Below, in pieces: positions 33,981-43,362 of a DNA stretch of 64,000 nt. Source of the stretch: Betaproteobacteria bacterium (GTDB taxonomy: Bacteria; Pseudomonadota; Gammaproteobacteria; Burkholderiales; SG8-39). The position numbers and the translations under genes are program-made. The notes below the pieces were generated by a model, which worked only from the letters and a program-made list of their open reading frames with translations, was not told the DNA's origin and made no database searches. The stretch covers positions 61,577-125,576 of the forward strand of contig JADJPT010000011.1 in NCBI GenBank assembly GCA_016713125.1. The letters run 5' to 3'. How positions within the stretch are numbered: the first letter of the stretch is position 1; each line of letters opens with the position of its first letter.

Positions 33981-36900
33981 ATGCTCAATGCAATCGTTGA
34001 TGCCAGCCTGCGCTACAAGGTGCTGGTGCTGGTGGCCTTCGCCGTGCTGATCGGCCTCGGGGCCATGGCCTACCGGCAGGTGCCGGTGGACGCCTTCCCC
34101 GACGTGACGCCGGCGCAGGTGAACATCTACACCGAGTCCCCCGGCGTCGCCGCCGAGGACATCGAGAAGCTGCTCACCGTTCCGATCGAAGCCGCGATGG
34201 CGGGCCTGGCGGACGTGGAAGTCGTCCGCTCGGTGTCGCTGTTCGGCCTGTCCTACGTCGGCGTGTACTTCAAGGACAACGTCGACATCTACTTCGCGCG
34301 CCGCCTGGTGGGCGAGAAGCTGCAGGAGGTGAAGGGCCGCCTGCCCGAGGGCTACGGCGAGCCGGAGCTCGGCCCGAACAGTTCGGGCCTGGGCCAGGTG
34401 TTCTGGTACACGATCGAGGACGCCGACAAGAAGCTCAGCGCGATGGACCTGCGCACGCTGCAGGACTGGACCGTGCGGCTCATCCTTCGCACCGCGGCGG
34501 GTGTCGATGACGTGACAACCTGGGGCGGCCACGAAAAGCAGTACCAGGTGCAGATCGACCCGCGGCGACTGGTCAAGTACGGGCTGTCGTTCAAGGAGGT
34601 GATGGAGCGGCTGGCCGCAAACAACAAGCAGGTCGGCGGCCAATTCCTCAACATCGGCGTCGAGCAGTACCTGGTGCGCGGTCTTGGCCTGGTGAGCAAC
34701 GCGGCCGACATCGGCACCATCGTCGTGGCCGAGCGCAACGGCGCGCCGATCTACGTGCGCGACGTCGCCGACGTCAAGGAGGCGCCCGCCGTGCGCTTCG
34801 GCGCCGTCACGCGCAACGGCCAGGAAACCGTGCTGGGCATCGCGCTGGCGCGCATCAACGAAAACGCCGCAACGGTGGTGAAGGCGGTCAAGGAGAAGCT
34901 GGCCATCGCGCAGGCCGCGCTGCCCAAGGGCATCGAGCTGAAGGCGGTCTACGACCGCACCGAGATCGTCGACAAGGCGCTGGCGACCTCGACCAACGCG
35001 CTCATCGAAGGCTCGATCCTGGTCGCGGTGATCCTGTTCCTGTTCCTCGGCGAGTTCCGCTCCGCCATCGTCGTGATCGTCACGCTGCCGCTGGCGATGC
35101 TGTTCGCGTTCATCTGCATGCAGCGCGTCGGCATGTCGGCCAACCTGATGTCGCTGGCCGGTCTGGCGATCGGCATCGGGATGATGGTCGACGGCGCGGT
35201 GGTGATGGTCGAGAACGCCTTCCGCCTGCTCTCGCACGCACGCGAGTCGGGCCGGCCGATCAACCGCACCCACGTGGTGCTGGAAGCGGCGCGCGAGGTG
35301 GCGAACCCGGTCGCCTTCGCCATCCTGATCATCATCGTCGTGTTCCTGCCGCTGTTCTCGCTGACGGGGCTGGAAGGCAAGCTGTTCAAGCCGATGGCGC
35401 TGACCATCACCTTCGCGATGGCCGGCTCGCTGCTGCTGTCGCTGACGCTGGTGCCGGTGCTGGCCGCGCTGATCCTCAAGCCCAAGGAGGAGAAGGACAC
35501 CTGGTTGGTCCGCAGCGCGAAGAAGCTCTACCTGCCGCTGCTGGACTGGGCGCTCGACCGCAAGAAGACGGTCGTCGGCGCAGCGGTCGCGCTGCTGGTC
35601 GGCGCGCTTGCCCTCTTCCCGCTGCTCGGCAAGGAGTTCATGCCGACGTTGCAGGAGGACGCGATCATGTTCCGCGTCGTCGGCATCCCTTCGACCTCGC
35701 TCGACGAATCGATCCGCGTGGCCAACGTCATGGACGCCGCCCTGCGCAAGAAGTACCCGCAGGTGAACTCGGTGCTGGCCACCATCGGCCGCGCCGAGAA
35801 GGGCGAGACGGCCGACGTCAACTACATGGAAGTCCTGCTGGACATGAAGCCCAAGGACGAGTGGCCGACGAAGCAGTCGTATGCCGCGCTCGGCCGCGAG
35901 ATGCAGGAGTTCCTCGAAGGCGAGGTACAGACCGCGGTGTTCGGTGCCACCCAGCCGATCCAGATGCGCGTGGAGGAACTGATCTCCGGCGTGCGCGCGA
36001 CGCTGGCGCTGAAGGTCTACGGCGAGGACCTGGACAAGCTCGAGGAGCTGTCCGCGCAGCTCAAGGGCGTGGTCGGCGCCGTGCCCGGCGTGGCGGACCT
36101 GTCGGCCGAGGCCAACAAGGGCAAGCCGCAGATGGTCATCAAGGTGGACCGCCAGGCGGCGGCCCGCTACGGCCTGAACGCCGACGACATCCTCGCCATC
36201 GTGCAGGCCGGCATCGGCGGCGAAGGCGGTCTCGACGCTGATCGAAGGCACGCGCCGCTTCGAGATCGCGGTGCGGCTGCCAGAGGAATTCCGCAACAGC
36301 CCGTCGGCCATCGCGGCGATCCCGATCCGCACGTCCGAAGGCGCGATCGTGCCTTTCGCCCAGGTGGCGAAGATCGAGCTCGCCGAGGGCTACACCTTCG
36401 TGCGCCGCGAGGCGCTGCAGCGCTACGCGGTGCTGCAGATGGACGTGCAGGGCCGCGACGTCGACAGCTTCGTCAAGGACGCCAACGCCGCGATCCAGGC
36501 CAAGGTGAAGATGCCCACCGGCTACTGGGTGGAATGGGGCGGCGCCTTCGAGAACCAGCAGCGCGCGATGGAGCGCCTGGGCGTGATCGTGCCGCTGACC
36601 ATCGGCCTGATCTTCATCCTGCTGTACACCGCGTTCAACTCGGTGCGCCACGCCACGCTGATCATCGCCAACGTGCCGTTCGCGATCATCGGCGGCATCG
36701 TCGGGCTGTTCATCACCGGGCAGTACCTGTCGGTGCCGTCGGCGATCGGCTTCATCGCGGTGTTCGGGGTGGCGATGCTCAACGGCATCGTGCTGGTCTC
36801 GTTCCTCAACGACCAGCGCAAGCATGGCCTGTCGATCCGCGACGCCGTGCGCCAGGGCGCCGCGCTGCGCCTGCGGCCGGTGCTGATGACGGCGTCGGTG

Positions 36901-37146
36901 GCGATCCTCGGGCTGGTGCCGATGCTGATCTCGTCCGGCGTCGGCGCCGAGACCCAGCGCCCGCTGGCCACCGTGGTGATCGGCGGCCTGATCACCTCGA
37001 CGCTGCTGACGCTGCTGCTGCTGCCGCTGATCTACGAATGGTCGGAGTCGCGCGCCGAAGCGAAGCAGCGCGCGCGCGACGCGGCCGAAGACGCCGAACA
37101 ACCGCCAGCAGTCGTGCTACCGCAACCCACCCAGGAGACGCCATGA
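33981..37146 (+). pseudogene. czcA: CzcA-type heavy-metal RND pump, frameshifted
   Basis: An inner membrane proton/metal antiporter of about 1055 residues once joined. The first frame runs from MLNAIVDASLRYKVLVLVAFAVLIG to IVQAGIGGEG, and the second from VSTLIEGTRRFEIAVRLPEEFR to the C-terminus. One extra base lies at about 36225-36232. Twelve membrane helices are visible. Helix 4 reads GLAIGIGMMVDGAVVMVEN: the second Asp and Glu of the HME signature are present, but the first Asp of the Zn/Co-type DFGxxVDG motif is Gly. The substrate may thus differ from classic CzcA. The stop overlaps the PII-like gene (ATGA). Confidence 0.85.
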
Positions 37147-37482
37147 AGGAAATCAAGGCCTACGTACATCGCAGCCGCATCGCCGACGTAATAGCGGCAT
37201 TGAAGGACAACCCGGCCTGGGGCGGCGAGCGCGGTGGCCGCCGCCACAACCTGGCCGTCTACATCGTCAAGGGCTCGCTTGCTGCCGCTGGACAGCGACG
37301 AGAAGCACTACTCGATGGACCTCGGCGACGAGGTCGTCAACGAATACAAGCTGGAACTGCTGTGCGAGGACAGCGAGGTCGAGGCCCTCTCGGCCGCGCT
37401 GGTGGAAGCCGCGCGCACCGGCCAGGCCGTCGCCGGCTGGATCACCGTCATCGACGTGGTCAGCGCGACGCCGATCCACTGA
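37143..37482 (+). pseudogene. PII-like (CutA/DUF3240-type) partner of czcA, frameshifted
   Basis: A small cytoplasmic protein of the nitrogen-regulator PII fold that follows RND pump genes. The first frame MKEIKAYVHRSRIADVIAALKD...LAVYIVKGSL joins to LDSDEKHYSMDLGDEVVNEYKLELLCEDSEVEALSAALVEAARTGQAVAGWITVIDV in another frame, with one extra base near 37275-37285. About 113 residues joined. The ending GWITVIDVVSATPI is the typical PII strand. It may sense metal or regulate the pump. Translationally coupled to czcA. Confidence 0.72.
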
Positions 37483-37520
37483 TCGCAGCCATCTCTTTCA
37501 CCCACCCCCAAGGAATCTCG

Positions 37521-37889
37521 ATGAAGCACCTTCTCACGACTCTGCTGCTCGCCGCCGCCGCGGCCCTGCCCGCCTTCGCCGCCGACGACCACAAGCCCAA
37601 GCATGGCGGCGTCGTCGTCGAAACCAAGGCCGGCGACATGGAACTCGTGGCCAAGCCCGACCTGATCGTCATCCACGTCAGCGACCACGGCAAGCCGATG
37701 AAGCTGACCAGCGCCACCGGCAAGGTCACGGTGTTCAACGGCAACGACAAGACCGAGGCGCCGCTGGCGCTGGCGGGCGACAAGCTCGAAGCCAAAGGCA
37801 GCTTCAAGGTCGGCGCCGGTACCAAGGTGCTGGCCGACGTGGCGCTGAACGGCAAGCCCGCGGTCGCCGCGCGATTCACGCTGAAGTAG
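37521..37889 (+). CDS. periplasmic small protein after czc genes
   Basis: A 122-residue protein with signal peptide (MKHLLTTLLLAAAAALPAFA) and mature start ADDHKPKHGGVVVETKAGDMELVAKPDLIVIHVSDHGKPM. It is beta-rich with several His near the N-terminus. Homologous small proteins follow RND metal pumps in Burkholderiales, as I recall. A strong AAGGAATC ribosome site precedes the ATG. A periplasmic metal-binding role is plausible but not proven. Confidence 0.65.
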   Translation: MKHLLTTLLLAAAAALPAFAADDHKPKHGGVVVETKAGDMELVAKPDLIVIHVSDHGKPMKLTSATGKVTVFNGNDKTEAPLALAGDKLEAKGSFKVGAGTKVLADVALNGKPAVAARFTLK

Positions 37890-37942
37890 ACCGGCTGACC
37901 ATCGCGCCCGACTGTTTCCATCGCACCGAAAGGAACGCAATC

Positions 37943-38485
37943 ATGAAACCCTCACGCCGCCGCGCTCTGCTCTTTGCCGCGGGTAGCTCTGCGCTGCTGA
38001 CGGCCGGTTGCATGACCAAGCCACTGCGGCCGGCGAACGCCGATGGCACCTATTGCTACCGCATCGGCAGGAGCTATCGCCCGACGCTCACCTGCACGCC
38101 GACACCGATCCCCTCCGAGGCGGTCGAAGCCGATGCCAAGCGCTTCGACCCGGCACCTGGCCAGCTGACGGTCTATCTGGTGCGCAAGCGCTGGGGTGAT
38201 GCCAAAAATGTGGTGCGGGTCAGCAGCGATGGTGCTTCATCGGTCGATACGGTGCCTGAGTCCTTCGCGCGCTGGCGCTTGCCTGCCGGCAGTCACCGCC
38301 TCGCCGTCACGTGGCCCGAGGGCTCGGCCACCCTGGACATCGCCGGCGCGGCGGGGGAAGTTGTCTTCGTCGAGGTGATCGGCAGCGTCTGGGTCTGGGG
38401 CAGCAACTACCGCCTTGAACGCGGCGATGCCGCGGAGTCCCGCCAGCGTGCGATGCCGCTGCGGCTCGTGGCCGATGTCGGGTGA
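37943..38485 (+). CDS. DUF2846-like lipoprotein, paralog 3 of 4
   Basis: A 180-residue lipoprotein with n-region MKPSRRRALLF and lipobox LTAGC; mature start CMTKPLRPANADGTYCYRIG. It is the closest relative of the copy at 6697: both share KPxRPAxADGT, VEADAKRF, VYxVRKRW, VPESF, GSVWxWGS and VADVG. It is the last clear gene of the czc set, 53 bases after the previous one. Role unknown. Confidence 0.77.
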   Translation: MKPSRRRALLFAAGSSALLTAGCMTKPLRPANADGTYCYRIGRSYRPTLTCTPTPIPSEAVEADAKRFDPAPGQLTVYLVRKRWGDAKNVVRVSSDGASSVDTVPESFARWRLPAGSHRLAVTWPEGSATLDIAGAAGEVVFVEVIGSVWVWGSNYRLERGDAAESRQRAMPLRLVADVG

Positions 38486-38554
38486 GGAGCGCCCCCGCCG
38501 ACGGGCGCCAGCCGCCGGCCCGGTGCGCCTCCAAACCCGGTACGCGGACTTGGC

Positions 38555-38803
38555 ATGCGCAGACTACTGTCCGACACGAACCTGGCCCAGACGATTGCCT
38601 GGATGTGGCTGGGCTTTCTCGTCGCCGGCTTCGTGGCTTGGTTCGCCTACCGGTATTGGCGCAGGCGTCATCCGCTCCCGGTCCCCGCGCCAGAACGCAG
38701 TTGCAGCCAGCGCCGGGAACAGCGACTCGCGAAGAGCCAGGGCGCCGCGAAGCGCAAGCGGCGAGGCGGCTCCGCCAAGAGCCATCCACGCCGCCACGGA
38801 TGA
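38555..38803 (+). CDS. small single-pass membrane protein with basic tail
   Basis: An 82-residue protein: one membrane segment (TIAWMWLGFLVAGFVAWFAYRYW) and then an Arg/Lys/Ser-rich tail (RRREQ... KRKRRGGSAKSHPRRHG). Same plan as the protein at 72-269, so the two may be distant paralogs; the sequences share little beyond composition. Convergent with the DUF4148 remnant 9 bases away. Unknown function. Confidence 0.5.
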   Translation: MRRLLSDTNLAQTIAWMWLGFLVAGFVAWFAYRYWRRRHPLPVPAPERSCSQRREQRLAKSQGAAKRKRRGGSAKSHPRRHG

Positions 38804-38812
38804 GGCCGAGGC

Positions 38813-39076
38813 TCAGCCGCCGGTCGTCAGTTCCATGCGCGCCCGGCGCTGTTTGGGCGACTCGCTGCGCATCTCGTCGATGACCTGCTGGCGCGACTTC
38901 GCAGGGCCGGCGTTCTTGATCGGCAGGGGCGCGCCGCGCTGGATCAGCGCCAGCGTTCCGTCCTTGCGCGCGGCTTCGAGCTCAGCCAGCACCTCAGCGC
39001 GTGACTTGCCATTCTTGGCGCGATCTTGTCGAAATGCAGGGCGCCTTTTCCTTGGCTGCGAAGTTCCGGCGAGCAA
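38813..39076 (-). CDS. DUF4148-type protein, probably lacking its signal peptide
   Basis: An 87-residue frame starting at TTG. It contains KSRAEVLAELEAARKDGTLALIQRG, the DUF4148 core, and KSRQQVIDEMRSESPKQRRARM, a second related helix. No signal peptide is present upstream, whereas family members are exported, so the 5' end is probably truncated or frameshifted. Its upstream region is shared with the divergent response regulator 3. Confidence 0.45.
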   Translation of the reverse strand: MLAGTSQPRKRRPAFRQDRAKNGKSRAEVLAELEAARKDGTLALIQRGAPLPIKNAGPAKSRQQVIDEMRSESPKQRRARMELTTGG

Positions 39077-39198
39077 CCTGCCGCGGGATGCCTGACGGCA
39101 TGAGCCGCAATCTAGAGACCGCGCACCAACAGAACCGGGTCGAAGTGATGACAGTTTGGACAGGCTTGCCGCGCCACCACGTCGAGGGCACCGCGCAC

Positions 39199-39885
39199 AT
39201 GAAGCTGCTCGTGATCGACGACGAGGTCAAGCTGGCCGAGTACCTGCGCAAGGGGTTGACCGAAGAAGGCTTCGTGGTGGACCTCGCCCACAACGGTATC
39301 GATGGCCTGCACCTCGCGATGGAGTCCGACTACGAACTGATCGTGCTCGACGGCATGCTGCCCGGCATCGACGGCCTGGGCCTGCTCGCGGCGCTGCGGC
39401 AAAGCAAGCAGACGCCGGTGCTGATGCTGACCGCCCGTGTGCGCGTCGAGGACCGGGTGCGCGGCCTGCAGAGCGGCGCCGACGACTACCTCGTCAAGCC
39501 CTTCGCTTTCTCCGAACTGCTGGCCCGCATCCAGGTGCTGCTGCGCCGCGCACGCCCGGCCCGCGCAACGGACGGCGCGACCGTGCTCGGGTTGGCTGAC
39601 CTCGAGATCGACCTGATCCGCCGCAAGGCGGTCCGCGCCGGACGCAGGCTCGAACTCACCGCGCAGGAGTTCGGTCTGCTCGCGCTGTTCGTGCGCCGGC
39701 AGGGCGAGGTGCTGTCGCGCACCGAGATCGCCGAACAGGTGTGGGACATGAACTTCGACAGCGCGACCAACGTGATCGATGTCGCCATTCGCCGCCTGCG
39801 CAACAAGCTCGATGCCCCCTTCGAGCGCACCTTGCTGCACACCGTGCGCGGCATGGGTTACGTGCTGGAACTGCGCGACGAATGA
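39199..39885 (+). CDS. OmpR-family heavy-metal response regulator 3
   Basis: A 228-residue regulator with Asp51 in LIVLDGMLPG (the usual V/M after Asp is Gly), the KPFAFSELLARI motif, and a winged helix with AEQVWDMNFDSATNVIDVAIRRLRNKLD. This is the CusR/CzcR group. The ATG at 39199 starts MKLLVIDDE. Its stop overlaps the kinase start (ATGA). A half-site ATGACA occurs about 50 bases upstream at 39149. It may bind the CusR-type palindromes at 30409 and 46739; this is inference. Confidence 0.88.
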   Translation: MKLLVIDDEVKLAEYLRKGLTEEGFVVDLAHNGIDGLHLAMESDYELIVLDGMLPGIDGLGLLAALRQSKQTPVLMLTARVRVEDRVRGLQSGADDYLVKPFAFSELLARIQVLLRRARPARATDGATVLGLADLEIDLIRRKAVRAGRRLELTAQEFGLLALFVRRQGEVLSRTEIAEQVWDMNFDSATNVIDVAIRRLRNKLDAPFERTLLHTVRGMGYVLELRDE

Positions 39886-41263
39886 GCCGCAGCCGCATCG
39901 GGTCGCTGGGCCGCCGGCTCTCGTACTGGTTGGCTCTACAGAGTCTGGCCGGCCTGGTCGTGGTGTGCGCAGCGGTCTATGGCGCCACACACCTGGGTTT
40001 CCAGGCCCGTCAATCGGAGCAACTCGTGCAGAAGCAGGTGCAGCTTCGCCATCTCCTCGCGGAGTCATCGCACGACGGTGACGTTGCCACTCTCAAGCAC
40101 AAGCTCGACGACTTTTTCATCGGTCATCCCGACATGGCTCTGGCGCTGACGCGCTGATGGATCGGAGTTTTATCGGCGCTCGTCATCGGCACCGACCGGC
40201 GACGTGCGCGTCGCACGGTTCGCAGTGCCTGAGCCCGCGCCGGGGCAGGGGTCGCTCGATGCCGTCCTGGCGCTGGACATCCGCGAGGATGCCGCACTGC
40301 TGCGCCGCACCGGATTCACTCTCGCCCTGGCTGCGCTGGCCGGGACGCTGCTCGTATCGGCCGGTGGCTTCCTGCTCGTGCGCCTTGGCCTGCGTCCCCT
40401 GCGCGACCTGGTGAACCAGACCCGGCAACTCGCGGCCGACACACTGCATCGACGGCTGGACGGCTCCGCGCAGCCTGAGGAACTCGAGCCGCTGATCGCG
40501 CAGTTCAACGAGTTGCTCGGCCGGCTGGAACTGGCCTACGAGCAGTTGGAGGGCTTCAACGCCGATGTGGCCCACGAGCTGTGCACGCCGCTGGCGACGC
40601 TGATCGGCAGCACCGAGCTGGCATTGCGCAAGGCCCGCGATGCCGACGAGCTGCGCGAAGTGCTCGGCTCCAATCTGGAGGAACTGCAGCGCGTTGCCGG
40701 CATCGTCCACGACATGCTTTTCTTGTCGCAGGCGGATCGCGGTGCATCGGCGCGACGCGTGCCGACCGCCAGCCTGGCGGCGCTGGCGCAGCAGGTGTTC
40801 AACTATCATGAGGCAGCGCTCGTGGATGCCGGCCTGACGCTGGAAGTCGTCGGCGATGCCGAGGGCAGCTTCGACACTCCTCTTTTGCAGCGCGCCCTGT
40901 CCAACCTGGTCGGCAACGCCACGCGCTATGCGCAGCGCGGGTCCATCGTGCGTGTCGAGATCGCCCGGGCTCCGCCCGGCGAGGTGCAACTGCGGGTGGT
41001 CAATCGCGGTGCCACCATCGAGCCCGACCATCTTCCCCGCCTGTTCGACCGCTTCTACCGTGGCGATCCCTCGCGCAGCGATGCTGATCGCAATCACGGG
41101 CTCGGGCTGTCCATCGTGGCGGCCATCGCGCGCATGCACGGGGGCAGACCGCTGGCGACCTCGTCGGGCGGGTTCTCGACGATCGGCATGATCCTGAAGG
41201 ACGCGGCAACCGAGCCCGGCCTGTCTGGCCTGCCGGAACCCGCCGCTGGCCAGGAGGCGATAG
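39882..41263 (+). pseudogene. heavy-metal sensor histidine kinase 3, frameshifted
   Basis: The start MSRSRIGSLGRRLSYWLALQSLAGLVVV runs to HPDMALALT. The next codons give an early stop, while the family sequence continues in another frame (ADGSEFYRRSSSAPTGDVRVARF...). One extra base lies near 40152. Downstream are the HAMP linker, N-box NLVGNATRYAQ and NHGLGLSIVAAIARMHGG. The H-box reads DVAHELCTPLATL: the usual Arg after HEL is Cys, an unusual change. The open frame runs on to 41778 without homology, so I place the natural end near the TAG at 41261, giving about 460 residues as in kinase 2. Confidence 0.75.
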
Positions 41264-41362
41264 CCCTCCTCGCCTGGGCGGTGAACGCCACGGCCCGATC
41301 CGGCATCGAAGCCACGATGCCCTGCCGCCAGGGCAGACCAAGCCCGAGGAGTCCGCGATGCC

Positions 41363-41744
41363 GTGCTCGGCTCAGGCCTGCTGTCCGGCGCCGTTCTCGC
41401 TTGCCTTGCAGAGGCCAGCCCGGCGCAGCGGCAACTCGTCGAGGTAACGCTGCCGGACGACCGCCCTCTGGTCCGCCAGTTGACCGCGCCACCGCGCGAG
41501 TTCGTCGAACTGTGCACCAGGCTCAAGGCCGGAATAGTGCTCGACTGGGAATTCGAATCAGTAGCGCCGGTCGCGTTCAACAGCCACTTTCACGAGGGAG
41601 GTGCGGTGAAGTACCCGGAAGGCATCTCGGCCGTGACGGCGGCAAAGGGCCGCCTCGAACCAGGCGCAAGCCACGACTACTGCTGGCTGTGGTCGAACCC
41701 CGGCACCGAGCCCGTGACCATCCGGATTCCCATCACGCCGTTAA
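41363..41744 (+). pseudogene. small secreted protein of unknown function, 3' end altered
   Basis: About 126 residues with a short hydrophobic start (LGSGLLSGAVLACLAEASPAQ). The core is beta-rich: AGIVLDWEFESVAPVAFNSHFHEGGAVKYP...YCWLWSNPGTEPVTIRIPIT. His and Cys residues (NSHFHEGG, DYCW) suggest a periplasmic fold. No family named. As read the frame has no stop and runs into the antisense of the next gene; removing one base at about 41738 would end it at TAA 41742-41744, so another indel is likely. The start (GTG 41363) is uncertain. Confidence 0.5.
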
Positions 41745-41755
41745 CCGCACTCCGT

Positions 41756-42868
41756 TCAGGGGTTGCCGGCCTTCTTGATCTCCTGCTCGACGAGCGCCTT
41801 CAACTGCGCCTCGCCGAACTCGCGCAGTGGCGTGCCGTTGACGAAAAACCCGGGTGTCCGATCCACCTTCAAGGCTTGCATGTCGGCGATGTCCTGCCGC
41901 AGCAACTGCTCGATGGCCGGCCCCTTGGCGTCCGCCTTGGCCTTCACCATGTCCAGGCCGATGTCACCGATGAGGTCCCAGATCATGTCGGGCTGGGGGC
42001 GGTCATGCGCGGCCCACTGGGGCTGGGCAGCCAGGGCCCGCTCGAGCGCCTCCCAGTACTTGCCCTGCTGCCGCGCCGCCTCGAGGATCTTGACCGCCGT
42101 GTCGGACCCCTGATGCAGCGGCGCATTGCGCACCACGAGCCTGACCTGGCCGAAGCTCGCGTTGACCATGCGCTTGACGATCGGATAGAAGGCCCGGCAG
42201 GTCTCGCAGGACGGATCGAAGAACTCGACGATCGTCACCTTGGCCGCCGGATTGCCGAAGACGGGCGAGTGCGGCCTGACCAGCGCATCGCTGTTGATCT
42301 GCGCCGCCTGCTTCACTTCCTGGTTCGAGCGGTTCGTGAAGACCGCCACGCCGGCCACGAAGGCCAGAACGACCGCCAAGGCAGTGCCCAGAACGATCCA
42401 TTTCCTGCTCATGTTCTTGCCCTCCGCGCTTGCCATCCACAACGCAACCAGGATTCCCGTGAACGCCGCCAGCGACAACAACGGAATCGGCACCACGCCG
42501 GCCACCTGGACGTCGGCGTCGGCGCAGGACGATCCCTTGCCGCACGGCACCAGCCCCTCGGACACCACGCCCCAGAAGACCAGCAGGTGGTAGGCGGCGA
42601 TGCCCCATCCCACGCCGGCCAGCGGCAGCGCGTAGCGAACGCTGCGCGCGTCCGGCGCAAACAGGCCCATGCCGAGCACCAGCACCAGCGGGAACATTGC
42701 GATGCGCTGGTACCAGCACAACACGCAGGGCGTCTTGCCCATCACCTCGCCGAGAAACAAGGCACCGGCCGTGGCCACCAGAGCCAGCAGCCAGGCCAGG
42801 AACAGCGGTGTCCAGAACGCGGCATGCCGGCCATCGCCGTGCAGCGTGATCGGATGACGTCCGCTCAT
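41756..42868 (-). CDS. DsbB-DsbA fusion: disulfide bond oxidase with thioredoxin domain
   Basis: A 370-residue protein. Residues 18-165 are DsbB: four membrane helices, CVLCWYQR with the first Cys pair, and PCGKGSSC with the second. Residues 178-370 are a DsbA/DsbG-type thioredoxin fold tethered by another membrane helix (IVLGTALAVVLAFVAGVAVF): active site DPSCETCRAFYP and cis-Pro in RTPGFF. A second internal ATG (NMSRKW) with GGAGGG upstream could also start a separate DsbA. Together they would oxidise periplasmic thiols, useful in copper stress and for Cys-rich copper proteins. Overlaps the PCuAC stop by 4 bases. Confidence 0.88.
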   Translation of the reverse strand: MSGRHPITLHGDGRHAAFWTPLFLAWLLALVATAGALFLGEVMGKTPCVLCWYQRIAMFPLVLVLGMGLFAPDARSVRYALPLAGVGWGIAAYHLLVFWGVVSEGLVPCGKGSSCADADVQVAGVVPIPLLSLAAFTGILVALWMASAEGKNMSRKWIVLGTALAVVLAFVAGVAVFTNRSNQEVKQAAQINSDALVRPHSPVFGNPAAKVTIVEFFDPSCETCRAFYPIVKRMVNASFGQVRLVVRNAPLHQGSDTAVKILEAARQQGKYWEALERALAAQPQWAAHDRPQPDMIWDLIGDIGLDMVKAKADAKGPAIEQLLRQDIADMQALKVDRTPGFFVNGTPLREFGEAQLKALVEQEIKKAGNP

Positions 42869-43284
42869 CGTGCCAGTGGAGCGAAGCCAGCCGTTGCGTT
42901 CGCCTCGACGGTCGACACGCTGCCGTCGGACGCCGTGAACGAGAGCGTCAACGGTACGCGCTCCCCTGCCTTGATCTGCTTCTTCAGGTCCATCATCATG
43001 ATGTGCAAGTCGCCAGACTTCAGTTCGATCGTCTGGCCGGCCTTCAAGGGCACACGATCGGCGGCCCGCATCCGCATGATGCCCTTGTCCATCGACATCT
43101 CGTGCACTTCGACGATGCCGGCGACCGGGGAACTGGCTCCCGTCAGCACGACATCCTTCTGGGCCGTCAGCCGCATGAAGGCGCCGGTGGCCGACTGGTT
43201 CGGCACGGTGGCGCGCGCCCAGGCGCCGTCGACCGTCACCTGCGCATGGACCGCCGACACTGCGACAACCGCCAGCAGCGCCAC
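42865..43284 (-). CDS. periplasmic copper chaperone PCuAC
   Basis: A PCuAC-domain protein of about 139 residues: TVDGAWARATVPNQSATGAFMRL, then VEVHEMSMDKGIMRM and GDLHIMMMDLKK. The H-x10-M-x21-H-x-M arrangement binds Cu(I) for delivery to cytochrome oxidase or efflux proteins. The GTG start at 43284 gives a short signal (ALLAVVAVSAVHA). A better signal start (ATG 43322, MRFAVPHAGALR) lies in another frame, so one base may be wrong at about 43285-43290. Operon with the DsbB-DsbA fusion. Confidence 0.85.
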   Translation of the reverse strand: MALLAVVAVSAVHAQVTVDGAWARATVPNQSATGAFMRLTAQKDVVLTGASSPVAGIVEVHEMSMDKGIMRMRAADRVPLKAGQTIELKSGDLHIMMMDLKKQIKAGERVPLTLSFTASDGSVSTVEANATAGFAPLAR

Positions 43285-43362
43285 GAGCGCAGCGCGCCGG
43301 CATGGGGAACAGCGAATCTCATCAGCGGTATTCTCGTCTGGGACTCTCTTGGCGCGTGGGCG

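Noticed and set aside
36225..36232. Programmed frameshift in czcA
   Set aside because: No slippery heptamer or stem is visible, and many unrelated genes show the same kind of single-base break.
33594..36332. Long open frame antisense to czcB/czcA (about 900 residues)
   Set aside because: Composition is the mirror of the RND pump codons; no start signal or domain. Same reasoning applies to similar frames at 4181-5635 and 16913-19000.
41263..41778. Extended C-terminus of kinase 3
   Set aside because: The added residues are Arg/Pro/Gly-rich, have no kinase homology and overlap another coding frame; kinase 2 ends at the equivalent of about 41210-41263.
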